From positions 282,136 to 346,135 of the forward strand of contig WBOU01000004.1 in assembly GCA_009268125.1 (NCBI GenBank): DNA of 64,000 nt, read 5' to 3'. Shown here piece by piece: positions 36,529 to 44,563 of the stretch. Below the pieces are notes generated by a model, which did no database searches, was not told where the DNA came from, and was given only the letters and a program-made list of their open reading frames with translations. The position numbers and the translations under genes are program-made. Positions within the stretch are counted from its first letter, which is position 1. Every line of letters starts with the position of its first letter. This DNA comes from Chloroflexia bacterium SDU3-3 (GTDB lineage Bacteria > Chloroflexota > Chloroflexia > Chloroflexales > Roseiflexaceae).

Positions 36529-36945
36529 ATGGAAAAGCACCCTATAGATTCGGAGTGGCAGCAGCTGGTGGGGGCGGACACCGGCGACGCCACCGTCTTC
36601 ACGCCCGCGCTGCACGCCTTTATCTTTCACCCCAGCCTCGACCGCGTGGGCATCATCCGCCGCGCGATCCGGCGCAGGCACGGCATCGCCACCGTGCTCG
36701 CAACCATCGGCTTCCTCGAAGAGGCCGAGCAGCAGGCACTGGCCCCCGATATGGTGTGGCTGGTGGCCTGGGTGCCGCAGGCTGGCGCGGCGCGGCTGGC
36801 GCTGCAGGCGCTGCCGCAGCAGTGGGCGCAGCAGCACCTCGGCCCCCACATCGCCGCCATGCTGGCCGACAGCCCGCCCGCCGAGGTCACCGAGCGCATC
36901 CGCCAGCTTGCCGCCGCGCTGGGCATGCCATCCGCCCCGCGCTAG
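36529..36945 (+). CDS. Hypothetical protein
   Basis: A 138-aa protein I do not recognise. It is soluble, mostly helical in character, with a basic RRAIRRRHGI segment and an Ala/Gln-rich C-terminal half (LALQALPQQWAQQ, VTERIRQLAAALG). The start ATG 36529 follows GCAGAAAGCAGCA with only a weak ribosome site. Codon use is like the neighbours, which favours a real gene. It ends just before the DUF507 promoter. Confidence 0.6.
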   Translation: MEKHPIDSEWQQLVGADTGDATVFTPALHAFIFHPSLDRVGIIRRAIRRRHGIATVLATIGFLEEAEQQALAPDMVWLVAWVPQAGAARLALQALPQQWAQQHLGPHIAAMLADSPPAEVTERIRQLAAALGMPSAPR

Positions 36946-36949
36946 CGCC

Positions 36950-36978
36950 TTGACAAGGGCGGGGCGGCTTCCTACAAT
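36950..36978 (+). promoter_or_regulatory. Sigma-70 promoter for the DUF507 gene
   Basis: TTGACA (36950-36955), a 17-bp spacer and TACAAT (36973-36978). The start codon at 37005 has AAGGAGG upstream, so this short gene is probably well expressed. Confidence 0.75.
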
Positions 36979-37004
36979 GCACCCGCCAGACACAAGGAGG
37001 CGCG

Positions 37005-37286
37005 ATGAAACTCTCACCTGCCAAGATCGAGGATATCTCGGAAAGGCTGATCGACCAGCTGGCCGAGATCGATGGGGTGCTGTTCCAGGCCGAGGATGGG
37101 GCCATCCGCATCGCCATGCGCGATATCATCACCGACGAGCTGATGATCGAGGAGAAGCTCGACGCCGAGGTGCACAAGATGCTCCAGGCCTACAAATACG
37201 AGATCACCATGGGCCGCATGAGCTACGACGACCTGTTCAAGAAAATCCGATCTCGCCTGATCCTAGAGCGCAAGATCGTGCTCTAG
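37005..37286 (+). CDS. DUF507 family protein
   Basis: A 93-aa, highly charged helical protein (MKLSPAKIEDISERLIDQL..DELMIEEKLDAEVHKML..YDDLFKKIRSRLILERKIVL) that matches the DUF507 pattern in length and sequence. Function is unknown for the family. It has a clear AAGGAGG Shine-Dalgarno and its own consensus-like promoter. It is single-gene and converges on the glycosidase gene with a strong hairpin between them. Confidence 0.9.
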   Translation: MKLSPAKIEDISERLIDQLAEIDGVLFQAEDGAIRIAMRDIITDELMIEEKLDAEVHKMLQAYKYEITMGRMSYDDLFKKIRSRLILERKIVL

Positions 37287-37307
37287 CCAGCACGACCCAT
37301 CCGAACA

Positions 37308-37343
37308 CAAGGCGCACCGTGGGCAAGCCCACGGTGCGCCTTG
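37308..37343. terminator. Hairpin between convergent genes
   Basis: A perfect 16-bp stem (37308-37323 with 37328-37343) and 4-nt loop lies between the ends of the DUF507 gene and the glycosidase gene. No T-tract follows, so it may be factor-dependent or only protect 3' ends. Confidence 0.6.
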
Positions 37344-37360
37344 CGTGTGGCCTGGCCGCC

Positions 37361-38674
37361 CTAGCGACCGCTGGCCCGCAGCTGCGCGATATACTGCTGG
37401 ATGGCGGTGTAGGATGGCCTCGGCGAGTAGTCGCCGTTCACGATCGAGAATGAGGCCTGCTCGTGGGTCGGCTCGCCCTGCTGGGCCTTGATCGGCGCGA
37501 AGTTCAGGTTCCAGAGGAACATCGCACCCACCCATGGGTACTGCTCGGCGGTGCGGCGCATGGCCCCCACGATATACTCGGCCTGCTGATCGTACGAGAC
37601 CTGGTTGCCGAACTCGAAGCCCGGCGAGCTGTTGGCCGTAGCCCAGCCGAACTCGGTGATCCAGATCGGCGTGCGCTCCATCCCGTACTCCACCATCAGC
37701 GCGCGCACATCCTCCACCCGCCGGAAATAGAACGTGCGGTCGGTCGTCCAGCCATCTGCCGCGCTGGGGCTGTCGGGCCAGAGGGTGTCGGGCGGGTTGG
37801 CCGAGCCGCCGGGGTGCACGGCCTGCGCATCCATGTAGTTGCGGATGATCCCGTTCTGGTAGGCGTACATGGCCTTGAAGTAGCTCAGGTCGTCCACCGC
37901 CACGCCGGGCGCGTTCACCGCAGTGGATGCGGGCGGCCCGGCGATCACATACACATTAGGGTCCACCGCCTTGATCCGCGTGTAGGCGGCCTTCAGCAGC
38001 TCCACATAGTGCCCGGCATCCTTCACCGACACCTGTCCGCCGTTCTCGTAGGCCAGATTCTGCTCGTTCCAGATCTCGATCGCGCCGATCTTGCCCTTGT
38101 AGCGCTCGGTCAGCGCCGCCACGAAGTTGCCTAGCGTCTCGGGGTTGGCGGGCATGCCGCTGCCGCCGTTCAGCGTGTAGAAGTCGGGCGACTGCACGAT
38201 CGAGATCAGCAGCTTCAGGCCCTGGGCATCCACATCGTTGATGATCGACTCCAGCTCGCCCCACACATAGTTGCCCGCAGGCCCCTCCTGATCCTTCCAG
38301 TGGATCTGCTGGCGCACCCAGGTGAACCCGGCCTCGCGCGCCATGGTCAGCGGCGTGTAGCGCTCGGTGTAGAACAGGTGCGAGGCCGCGCCGAACTCTA
38401 GCCGCTGGGTGCGCAGCGGGAAGGCGAGGCCGCCCGGCCCGACCGGCTGGATGGTAGGCGTGGGTGCCGGGGCCGAGGTGGGCTGGTAGGGCTGGATGGT
38501 GAGCGTGGGCATCAGCGAGGGCACTACCACCGGCGGCGCGCCCTGGGCCACCGGGGTGGGCAGCCCAGCCAGCTGGGCCTGGGTCAGGCTGGTATGCGAG
38601 CAGGCGATCAGGGCAGTGCTGGCGAGCACCAGCGCCGCCACCAGCGCCAGGATGATGCGGGTCTGTCGATTCAA
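37361..38674 (-). CDS. Clan-A glycoside hydrolase lipoprotein (GH39/GH5-like)
   Basis: Extracytoplasmic glycosidase, 437 aa, starting at TTG 38674 with AGGAG 8 nt upstream; no usable ATG lies nearby and the frame open to 38767 lacks signals. The signal peptide ends STALIAC (lipobox). A Pro/Thr linker precedes the TIM barrel, with acid/base Glu in EIWNEQN and nucleophile Glu in WITEFGW, the paired clan-A arrangement. FTWVRQQIHWKDQEGPAGNY at the barrel entrance resembles GH39 and other beta-glycosidases. The substrate is unknown. It probably helps break down external polysaccharide with the GH44 enzyme. Confidence 0.82.
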   Translation of the reverse strand: MNRQTRIILALVAALVLASTALIACSHTSLTQAQLAGLPTPVAQGAPPVVVPSLMPTLTIQPYQPTSAPAPTPTIQPVGPGGLAFPLRTQRLEFGAASHLFYTERYTPLTMAREAGFTWVRQQIHWKDQEGPAGNYVWGELESIINDVDAQGLKLLISIVQSPDFYTLNGGSGMPANPETLGNFVAALTERYKGKIGAIEIWNEQNLAYENGGQVSVKDAGHYVELLKAAYTRIKAVDPNVYVIAGPPASTAVNAPGVAVDDLSYFKAMYAYQNGIIRNYMDAQAVHPGGSANPPDTLWPDSPSAADGWTTDRTFYFRRVEDVRALMVEYGMERTPIWITEFGWATANSSPGFEFGNQVSYDQQAEYIVGAMRRTAEQYPWVGAMFLWNLNFAPIKAQQGEPTHEQASFSIVNGDYSPRPSYTAIQQYIAQLRASGR

Positions 38675-38908
38675 GGTTGTGCTCCTGCTGCGGACGTAGC
38701 TGCTGGGCAGCGTGCGTAGCCGTGTCGTACTGCGTACAACTGTAGCAGGCGCGGGCGCGCGGAACAATGCACGTTGTTAACAGTGCGATTACGGCAAGAT
38801 GCACCCATCCTGACGCCGATCTGATAGCCGCGTGATGTGCGCCGCCGAGCGCATAGCAAAGCGGCGGCGCATGCGCGCCGCCGCCAGCGGAGTCACCCGG
38901 GATGAATC

Positions 38909-39910
38909 CTAGCCGTGCAGCACCGGCTCGGCGGGGGCATCGGCAGGCGCATCGGGCTCGGCAGGCTGCCTGCGCGCGCGGATGAACGAGGCCAGCACCG
39001 CCAGCGCCAGCGCGCCCAGGATGACGCTCAGCGACAGGCCGATCGAGATATGGTGGGCCTCGCCGGTGAGCAGCACCGTGATCTCGGGCCACAGCATCTT
39101 GATGCCCACAAACGTGAGGATGACCGACAGGGCGTGGCGCAGGTAGTAGAACTTGCCCACCACATTGGCCAGCAGGAAGTACAGCGAGCGCAGGCCCAGG
39201 ATGGCGAACACGTTCGACGTGAACACTAGGAAGGGGTCGCGCGTCACCGCGAAGATCGCCGGGATCGAGTCCACCGCGAAGATCAGGTCGGTGCTCTCCA
39301 CGATCAGCAGCACGATCAGCAGCGGCGTGATCATCAGCTTGCCGCCCTGGCGCACCAGGAAGCGCTCGCCGTGGTAGTCCTGCGCCACTGGCAGGAACCG
39401 CCGCACGATCCGCACCAGCAGGTTGCCCTCGGGGTGGACCTCCTCCTCCTCGTCGCCCTGAAAGATCAGCTTGAGGCCGCTGTAGACCAGGAATGCGCCA
39501 AACACGTAGATGATCCACTCGAAGCGCTCCAGCAGGGCCGCGCCGAGGATGATCATAGCGCCGCGCATGATCAGCGCGCCCAGGATGCCCCAGAACAGCA
39601 CGCGGTGCTGGTAGGCCGGTGGCACGCGGAAGGCGCCGAACAGCAGAACAAAGACAAATATGTTGTCAACGCTGAGCGAATATTCGATCAGGTAGCCGGT
39701 AACAAACTGCATCCCCGCGTCGTGGCCCTCCCACAGGAAGATCACCCCGGCGAAGATAGCGGCGAGCGTCACCCACACCACCGTCCACATTCCTGCTTCG
39801 CGCATTGATGGGGCGTGGGCCTTGCGATTAAACACGCCAAGATCGATCGCAAGCATGGCAAGAACAAATGCAATAAACCCAACCCAGATCCACACACTGA
39901 CATCCATCAT
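38909..39910 (-). CDS. TerC/Alx-family integral membrane metal exporter
   Basis: A 333-aa membrane protein with about nine helices. TerC hallmarks: EYSLSVDNIFVFVLLF with the conserved Asp-Asn, VESTDLIFAVDSIPAIFAVT with metal-site acidic residues, and SNVFAILGLRSLYF. Related proteins (Alx, YceF) export Mn2+ or metallate exported enzymes. Two ATGs stand at the start. A yybP-ykoY-type riboswitch with promoter and terminator lies 200-370 nt upstream, supporting a Mn2+ role. The C-terminal tail is Pro/Ala-rich. Confidence 0.92.
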   Translation of the reverse strand: MMDVSVWIWVGFIAFVLAMLAIDLGVFNRKAHAPSMREAGMWTVVWVTLAAIFAGVIFLWEGHDAGMQFVTGYLIEYSLSVDNIFVFVLLFGAFRVPPAYQHRVLFWGILGALIMRGAMIILGAALLERFEWIIYVFGAFLVYSGLKLIFQGDEEEEVHPEGNLLVRIVRRFLPVAQDYHGERFLVRQGGKLMITPLLIVLLIVESTDLIFAVDSIPAIFAVTRDPFLVFTSNVFAILGLRSLYFLLANVVGKFYYLRHALSVILTFVGIKMLWPEITVLLTGEAHHISIGLSLSVILGALALAVLASFIRARRQPAEPDAPADAPAEPVLHG

Positions 39911-40112
39911 CTGCCGCCTCTCGTTATTCGACGCATCAACACCGCAACGCTGGTTTTATACACAAGCAGAGAAACGCGTCGGCCCTTGTGGTGAAGCCGT
40001 AATGGGTAGGAGGAAGCAACCTTCCCGATATCCCACAGCACGCCCGAAAAACCGAGATCCCGCGGTATAAAGCCCGCCCAGCCAACAAAAAGCCTGCCAG
40101 CGAATACAAAAA

Positions 40113-40154
40113 GGCGAGACCATCACGGCATAGCTATGCCGTGATGGTCTCGCC
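40113..40154 (-). terminator. Terminator hairpin of the terC riboswitch
   Basis: A 42-bp perfect palindrome; on the minus strand it is followed by T5 (40112-40108). Its 5' arm contains the conserved GGCGAGACC end of the aptamer, so aptamer and terminator folding compete. Confidence 0.85.
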
Positions 40155-40247
40155 AACAGTGTCTATCCACTGGTGGACAGCCGAGGGCATTCCTGCCCTG
40201 TCCTGACGACTGCCCAGCCTACCATGCGTAGGTGGCTACTCCCCAAC
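40146..40247 (-). ncRNA. yybP-ykoY (Mn2+) riboswitch upstream of terC
   Basis: Minus-strand RNA with the conserved elements in order: TTGGGGAGTAGCC (from 40246), a CCTAC...GTAGG hairpin, GTCGTCAGGACA, a GGGCA..TGCCC hairpin and GGCGAGACC (to 40146). These match the yybP-ykoY family as known from E. coli mntP and B. subtilis yybP. Metal binding should free terC expression by blocking the overlapping terminator. The outer P1 stem looks weak, only about three or four pairs. Confidence 0.8.
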
Positions 40248-40253
40248 TACTGA

Positions 40254-40282
40254 ATTGTAGCCACGCATGCTTGATTTGTCAA
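40254..40282 (-). promoter_or_regulatory. Sigma-70 promoter of the riboswitch-terC unit
   Basis: Minus strand TTGACA (40282-40277), a 17-bp spacer, TACAAT (40259-40254). The predicted start lies at about 40247, exactly where the aptamer begins. Confidence 0.8.
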
Positions 40283-40403
40283 GAATCCATTAATAGATTT
40301 TCGACCCAATCTGATGCGGTTTTCCCTACCCGATGTAGGGAAAACCGCCCCCGGCTCACGATCGCGCAGGCCCAGCCAAACGGCCTACGCAGCACCGACC
40401 CAG

Positions 40404-40433
40404 TTGCATAGATTTAGCGGGCTATGCTATAAT
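40404..40433 (+). promoter_or_regulatory. Promoter of the tRNA-Gln gene
   Basis: TTGCAT (40404-40409), an 18-bp spacer and a perfect TATAAT (40428-40433), about 20 nt before the tRNA. Confidence 0.7.
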
Positions 40434-40453
40434 GGCGCGTGTTCTACCAGCAC

Positions 40454-40527
40454 TGCCGGGTTGTGTAACGGTAGCACTACGGACTTTGGATCCGTCTGTC
40501 CAGGTTCGAATCCTGGCCCGGCAACCA
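40454..40527 (+). tRNA. tRNA-Gln (anticodon TTG)
   Basis: The acceptor stem TGCCGGG pairs with CCCGGCA; the anticodon stem ACGGA/TCCGT encloses loop CTTTGGA, anticodon TTG at positions 34-36. The T arm carries GGTTCGAATCC. The 3' CCA is encoded (40525-40527) after discriminator A. Confidence 0.96.
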
Positions 40528-40606
40528 AGTACACCACGAGCGATGTTCCAATCGGTTGAAGAACTCACCAGGACGCGCTCAACCGCATCGGGCGGTGTCG
40601 TATGTG

Positions 40607-40640
40607 GCACAGTGAAGCAGCCGCTTGACTGTGCTTTTTT
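40607..40640 (+). terminator. Intrinsic terminator of the tRNA unit
   Basis: Stem GCACAGT/ACTGTGC (40607-40613 with 40628-40634), with an inner AAGC/GCTT pairing and T6 behind it. Confidence 0.88.
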
Positions 40641-40677
40641 GTTGCCCACGACGAAAGGCTAGAGGCCTGGCCTCGCT

Positions 40678-41703
40678 ATGAGCACTCAACTCTCCATCGT
40701 TGTGATCGCGGCGGGCGAAGGCTCGCGCATGCGGTCATCGCTGCCCAAAGTGCTGCACCCGCTGGCCGGGCGCACCATGCTCGGTCACGTGCTGGCCACC
40801 GCCGAGTCGCTTGGATCGAAACACACCGTTGTGGTGCTGGCCGAACATACCATCGAGCAGGTGCGAGCCACGTTTGGCCCGCATTTTTCATATGTGGTGC
40901 AGGCGCAGCGGCTGGGCACCGGCCACGCCGTGCTGCAGGCCCAGCCACTGCTATCCCAGGCCCAGGGCGACGTGCTGGTACTCTACGGCGACTCGCCGCT
41001 GATCCAGCCCGACACCGTGCGGCTGCTGGTGGAGCAGCGCCGCGCCAGCGGGGCCGCGCTGGCCCTGCTCAGCTTCCAGGCCGAGCTGCCGCACAGCTAC
41101 GGGCGCGTGGTGCGCGACGCCAGCGGCGCGGTGTCCGCCCTTGTCGAGGAGCGCAACGCCACCCCCGAGCAGCGCGTGATCACCGAGGCCAACAGCGGCT
41201 TCATGGCCTTCGACGCGCAGTGGCTGTGGCGCAGGCTGCCCCAGGTGCCGCTCAACCCGGCCAAGGGCGAGTACTACCTGACCGACCTGGTGGGCATGGC
41301 CGTGGCCGAATTCGGGCCAGGCGGCGCGATCGCCGTGCCCGCGCCCGACCCGCGCGACGCCTGGGGCTGCAACGACCAGCAGCAGCTGGCCGACGCCGCC
41401 AGGGTGCTCTACCAGCGCCACCTGGCCGCGCTCATGGGCGCGGGCGTGCGCGTGGTGGACCCGGCCACCACCTATGTGGATGCGGGCGTGACCGTGGGCC
41501 GCGACAGCGTGCTGCTGCCAGGCACCATGCTGTGCGGCAGCACCAGCGTGGGCCAGGGCTGCCGCATCGGCCCGCACACCACGCTCACCGACGCCGCCGT
41601 GGGCGACGGCGCGCACATCACCTACGCCGTGGTCGATGGAGCCGCCATCGCGCCAGGGGCGCAGGTGGGGCCGTTCGCCCATGTGCGAGGCGCAGAATCC
41701 TAA
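40678..41703 (+). CDS. glmU: GlmU-like UDP-GlcNAc pyrophosphorylase with shortened left-handed beta-helix
   Basis: The N-terminal uridyltransferase is complete: AAGEGSRMRSSLPKVLHPL (nucleotide loop), QRLGTGHAVL, VLYGDSPLI, TEANSGFMAF and GEYYLTDLVG. From about residue 235 a left-handed beta-helix begins, then the protein stops after VGPFAHVRGAES at 341 aa. Canonical GlmU has about 450 aa, with the acetyltransferase site in the missing part. The downstream sequence in other frames shows no continuation. Thus it makes UDP-GlcNAc from GlcNAc-1-P at most; a separate acetyltransferase, or another sugar substrate, is implied. The gene is followed by prs. Confidence 0.85.
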   Translation: MSTQLSIVVIAAGEGSRMRSSLPKVLHPLAGRTMLGHVLATAESLGSKHTVVVLAEHTIEQVRATFGPHFSYVVQAQRLGTGHAVLQAQPLLSQAQGDVLVLYGDSPLIQPDTVRLLVEQRRASGAALALLSFQAELPHSYGRVVRDASGAVSALVEERNATPEQRVITEANSGFMAFDAQWLWRRLPQVPLNPAKGEYYLTDLVGMAVAEFGPGGAIAVPAPDPRDAWGCNDQQQLADAARVLYQRHLAALMGAGVRVVDPATTYVDAGVTVGRDSVLLPGTMLCGSTSVGQGCRIGPHTTLTDAAVGDGAHITYAVVDGAAIAPGAQVGPFAHVRGAES

Positions 41704-41776
41704 CATCGCAGCCATCCGCCGCCGTGGCACGTGCCATGCGTAGCTTTCGATAGGAACCATACAAAGGAACAGGACT

Positions 41777-42715
41777 GTGGAAGGACGATTACAGATATTC
41801 AGCGGCAATGCGAACCGTGGCCTGGCCCAGGAGATCTGCGGCCATCTGAATGTCAGCCTTGGCCGCGCGATCGTCGGCTCGTTCAAGAACGGCGAGACCC
41901 GAATCAAGATCGAGGAGAACGTGCGCGGCTCCGATGTGTTTGTCATCCAGTCGACCTGCACGCCCGTGAACCACCACCTGATGGAGCTGCTGCTGCTGGT
42001 GGACGCGCTGCGCCGCGCATCCGCCGCCCGCGTGACCGTGGTGGTGCCCTACTACGGCTACGCCAAGCAGGAGAAGAAGACCACCGGGCGCGAGCCGATC
42101 TCGGCCAAGCTGGTGGCCAACATGATCCACACCGCCGGCGCCGACCGCGTGCTGACCATGGATCTGCACGCCCCAGCCATCGAGGGCTTCTTCGATATCC
42201 CGGTCGATCACCTGCAGGCCGGGCCGATCCTGGCCGAGTACATCCACAGCCTCAACCTGCCCGACCCGGTGGTGGTCTCGCCCGATGTGGGCGGCGTGGG
42301 CCGCGCCAACGCCTTCCGCGAGCAGATCGGCGCAGGGCTGGCGATCATCGCCAAGCAGCGGCCCCAGCCCGACGCGGTGGAGATGCTGGAGATGGTGGGC
42401 GAGGTCGAGGGCAAGACCGCGATCATCGTGGATGACCTGATCTCCACCGGCGGCACCATCGCCCAGGCCGCCCAGGCCCTGAAGGAGCGCGGCGCGCGCG
42501 CGGTCTACTGCTGCGCCAGCCACGGCGTGTTTGCCGACAACGCCCTGCAGATCATGGCCAACTCGATGCTGCTGGAGACCATCGTCACCAACACCATCCC
42601 GCTGCCCGCCGACCACAAGAAGGCCCGCGTCAAGGTGATCAGCGTCGCGCCGCTGTTCGCCGAGGCCATCCTGCGCATCCATAAAGACCTATCGCTGAGC
42701 GCGCTGTTCTCGTAG
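41777..42715 (+). CDS. prs: Ribose-phosphate pyrophosphokinase (PRPP synthase)
   Basis: Makes PRPP from ribose-5-phosphate and ATP for purine, pyrimidine, His, Trp and NAD synthesis; 312 aa, normal length. The start is GTG 41777 with AAAGGA upstream. Motifs: FKNGETRIKI, VVVPYYGYAKQEKK (the catalytic flexible-loop area, KQEKK where RQDRK is usual), DLHAPAIEGFFDIPVDHL and the PRPP loop DDLISTGGTI. Placement after glmU repeats a common bacterial order. Confidence 0.95.
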   Translation: MEGRLQIFSGNANRGLAQEICGHLNVSLGRAIVGSFKNGETRIKIEENVRGSDVFVIQSTCTPVNHHLMELLLLVDALRRASAARVTVVVPYYGYAKQEKKTTGREPISAKLVANMIHTAGADRVLTMDLHAPAIEGFFDIPVDHLQAGPILAEYIHSLNLPDPVVVSPDVGGVGRANAFREQIGAGLAIIAKQRPQPDAVEMLEMVGEVEGKTAIIVDDLISTGGTIAQAAQALKERGARAVYCCASHGVFADNALQIMANSMLLETIVTNTIPLPADHKKARVKVISVAPLFAEAILRIHKDLSLSALFS

Positions 42716-42788
42716 GCGGTCCGGCATCCGGCGGCGGGCAACTGTGCCCGCCGCCCGCCCCACCGCCCAACACAAGGAGTGTGTCCCT

Positions 42789-44099
42789 TTGGACCCTGAC
42801 CCTAGTTCGTACATTTTTGGTGTTGTCGCCTGCCTCTTCATCCTCGCATGTACCTCGGCGGTCGATGCGGCCTTTAGCGCGGTCAGCAGGCACCGCCTGA
42901 GCGAGCTGCAGCACGAGCAGTCGCCACGCTCGCGGTTCGTCACGCGCCTGATCGACGAGCCATACCAGTTCAAGGCCACCATCCTCTGCCTCAACGCCGG
43001 GGCGATCATCGCCGCAACCGCCTTTACGCTCTACCTGAGCCGCGAGCTCACGCCGCTCTGGCGGATCGGCACCATGTTCGCGCTGCTGGTGCTCATCCTG
43101 ATCTTCACCGAGGCGCTGCCCAAGGCCGCCGCCATCCGCAACCCGGTGGGCACGGCCAGCCTGTTCGCCCGCCCGATGGTGCTGATCACCATGCTGCTCA
43201 GCCCGTTCATCCGGCTGGTGGGCTGGGTCGTCGGCCCGTTCGTGCGGATCATCGCCGGGCCAGCCGAGGCCAAGGCCCCGCTGGTGACCGAGGAGGAGCT
43301 GCTGCTGCTGGTCAACGTGGGCGAGGAGGAGGGCCTGATCGACTCGGGCGAGCGCGAGATGATCGAGGGCATCTTCTCGTTTGGCGACACGCTGGTGCGC
43401 GAGGTGATGCTGCCGCGCATGGACATCGTGGCGCTTGAGGCCAACGCATCGCTCGATGAGGCGCTGGACTGCATGATCGAGCACGGGCACTCGCGCGTGC
43501 CAGTGTACGAGGAGAGCATCGACCAGATCGTGGGCATCCTCTACATCAAAGATCTGCTGCCGGTGCTGCGCGAGGGTCGACGCGATGAGGCGATCGGCGG
43601 GCTGCTGCGCGCCGCCTACTTTGTGCCCGAGACGATGAAGGTCGACCAGCTGCTCAAAGAGCTGCGCACCCGCAAGAGCCACCTGGCGATCATGGTGGAT
43701 GAGTACGGCGGCACCGCCGGGCTGGCCACTATCGAGGATCTGTTGGAGGAGATCGTCGGCGACATCCAGGATGAGTCCGACGCCGAAGATCTGGCGATCG
43801 AGCACATTGGCGAGGGCGAGGTGATCGCCGACGCCCGCATCTCGCTCGACGATCTGAACGACGCCACCGACCTGCGCCTGGAGTCGAGCGACTCGGATCG
43901 GCTGGGCGGCCTGATCTACGAGCAGCTCGGGCGCGTGCCGCAGGTGGGCGACACAGTCGAGCTAGAGCGCGATGTGGTGATCACGGTGCTCTCGGTCGAG
44001 GGGCTGGGGCCGAAACGGCTGAAGATCACCTTCCCGCAGGAGCAGGAGATAGCCGCCAATGGCGGTGGACGAGGAGCGCAGAGCGATGATAACAGCTGA
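42789..44099 (+). CDS. CNNM/CorC hemolysin-family membrane protein (DUF21-CBS-CorC_HlyC)
   Basis: A 436-aa Mg2+/cation-transport-related protein. DUF21 has about four helices (residues 5-150); two CBS domains follow (about 180-310; REVMLPRMDIVALEA, HSRVPVYEESIDQIVGILYIKD), then the acidic linker TIEDLLEEIVGDIQDE and a C-terminal CorC_HlyC domain ending near VITVLSVEGLGPKRLKI. TTG 42789 is chosen: AAGGAG lies 9 nt upstream. The ATG at 42744 lies before that ribosome site. The 3' end overlaps cdd by 14 nt. Confidence 0.9.
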   Translation: MDPDPSSYIFGVVACLFILACTSAVDAAFSAVSRHRLSELQHEQSPRSRFVTRLIDEPYQFKATILCLNAGAIIAATAFTLYLSRELTPLWRIGTMFALLVLILIFTEALPKAAAIRNPVGTASLFARPMVLITMLLSPFIRLVGWVVGPFVRIIAGPAEAKAPLVTEEELLLLVNVGEEEGLIDSGEREMIEGIFSFGDTLVREVMLPRMDIVALEANASLDEALDCMIEHGHSRVPVYEESIDQIVGILYIKDLLPVLREGRRDEAIGGLLRAAYFVPETMKVDQLLKELRTRKSHLAIMVDEYGGTAGLATIEDLLEEIVGDIQDESDAEDLAIEHIGEGEVIADARISLDDLNDATDLRLESSDSDRLGGLIYEQLGRVPQVGDTVELERDVVITVLSVEGLGPKRLKITFPQEQEIAANGGGRGAQSDDNS

Positions 44100-44499
44100 T
44101 GACGCCGCGCTGATCGAAGCGGCGCGCGAAGGGCGGGCGCGAGCCTACGCCAGCTACTCGCAGTTTGCGGTGGGCGCGGCGGTGCGAACAGCCAGCGGGC
44201 AGATCTTCCACGGCTGCAATATCGAAAATGCGGCCTACCCGGCCACATGCTGCGCCGAGCGGGTGGCGATCTTCAGCGCCTACGCCGCAGGCCAGCGCGA
44301 TATTGTGGCGCTGGCGGTAGTGGCCGACACGCCAGGGCCGGTCAGCCCCTGCGGCAGCTGCCGCCAGGTCATCTTCGAGCTGGCCCACGACGCGCGTATC
44401 ATCCTGGCCAACATGGGCGATGCGGCGGTGGCGACCACGCCCGAGGCGCTGCTGCCCGGCGGGTTCACCCCCCAGGATCTGCACGAGGGCCGAGGCTAG
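44086..44499 (+). CDS. cdd: Cytidine deaminase
   Basis: Deaminates cytidine and deoxycytidine in pyrimidine salvage; 137 aa. Zinc-site motifs are complete: CNIENAAYPATCCAE (Cys and catalytic Glu) and PCGSCRQ (two Cys). The active-site YSQFAVGAAV is present near the N-terminus. The start ATG 44086 lies inside the preceding gene (14-nt overlap) with GAGGAG 9 nt upstream; the in-frame ATG at 44059 is less likely. Confidence 0.94.
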   Translation: MITADDAALIEAAREGRARAYASYSQFAVGAAVRTASGQIFHGCNIENAAYPATCCAERVAIFSAYAAGQRDIVALAVVADTPGPVSPCGSCRQVIFELAHDARIILANMGDAAVATTPEALLPGGFTPQDLHEGRG

Positions 44500-44512
44500 C
44501 GCCCAGAACCCA

Positions 44513-44556
44513 GCAAAAAGCGCCCGGCGGACATATACCCGCCGGGCGCTTTTTGC
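44513..44556. terminator. Bidirectional intrinsic terminator
   Basis: A perfect 18-bp stem (44513-44530 with 44539-44556) whose arms carry A5 and T5. It serves both cdd (+) and the 988-aa gene (-), which converge here. Confidence 0.92.
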
Positions 44557-44563
44557 GTGGGCG

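Noticed and set aside
41704-41776. Frameshifted continuation of glmU
   Set aside because: The gap is only about 70 nt before prs and none of the frames shows acetyltransferase hexapeptide motifs.
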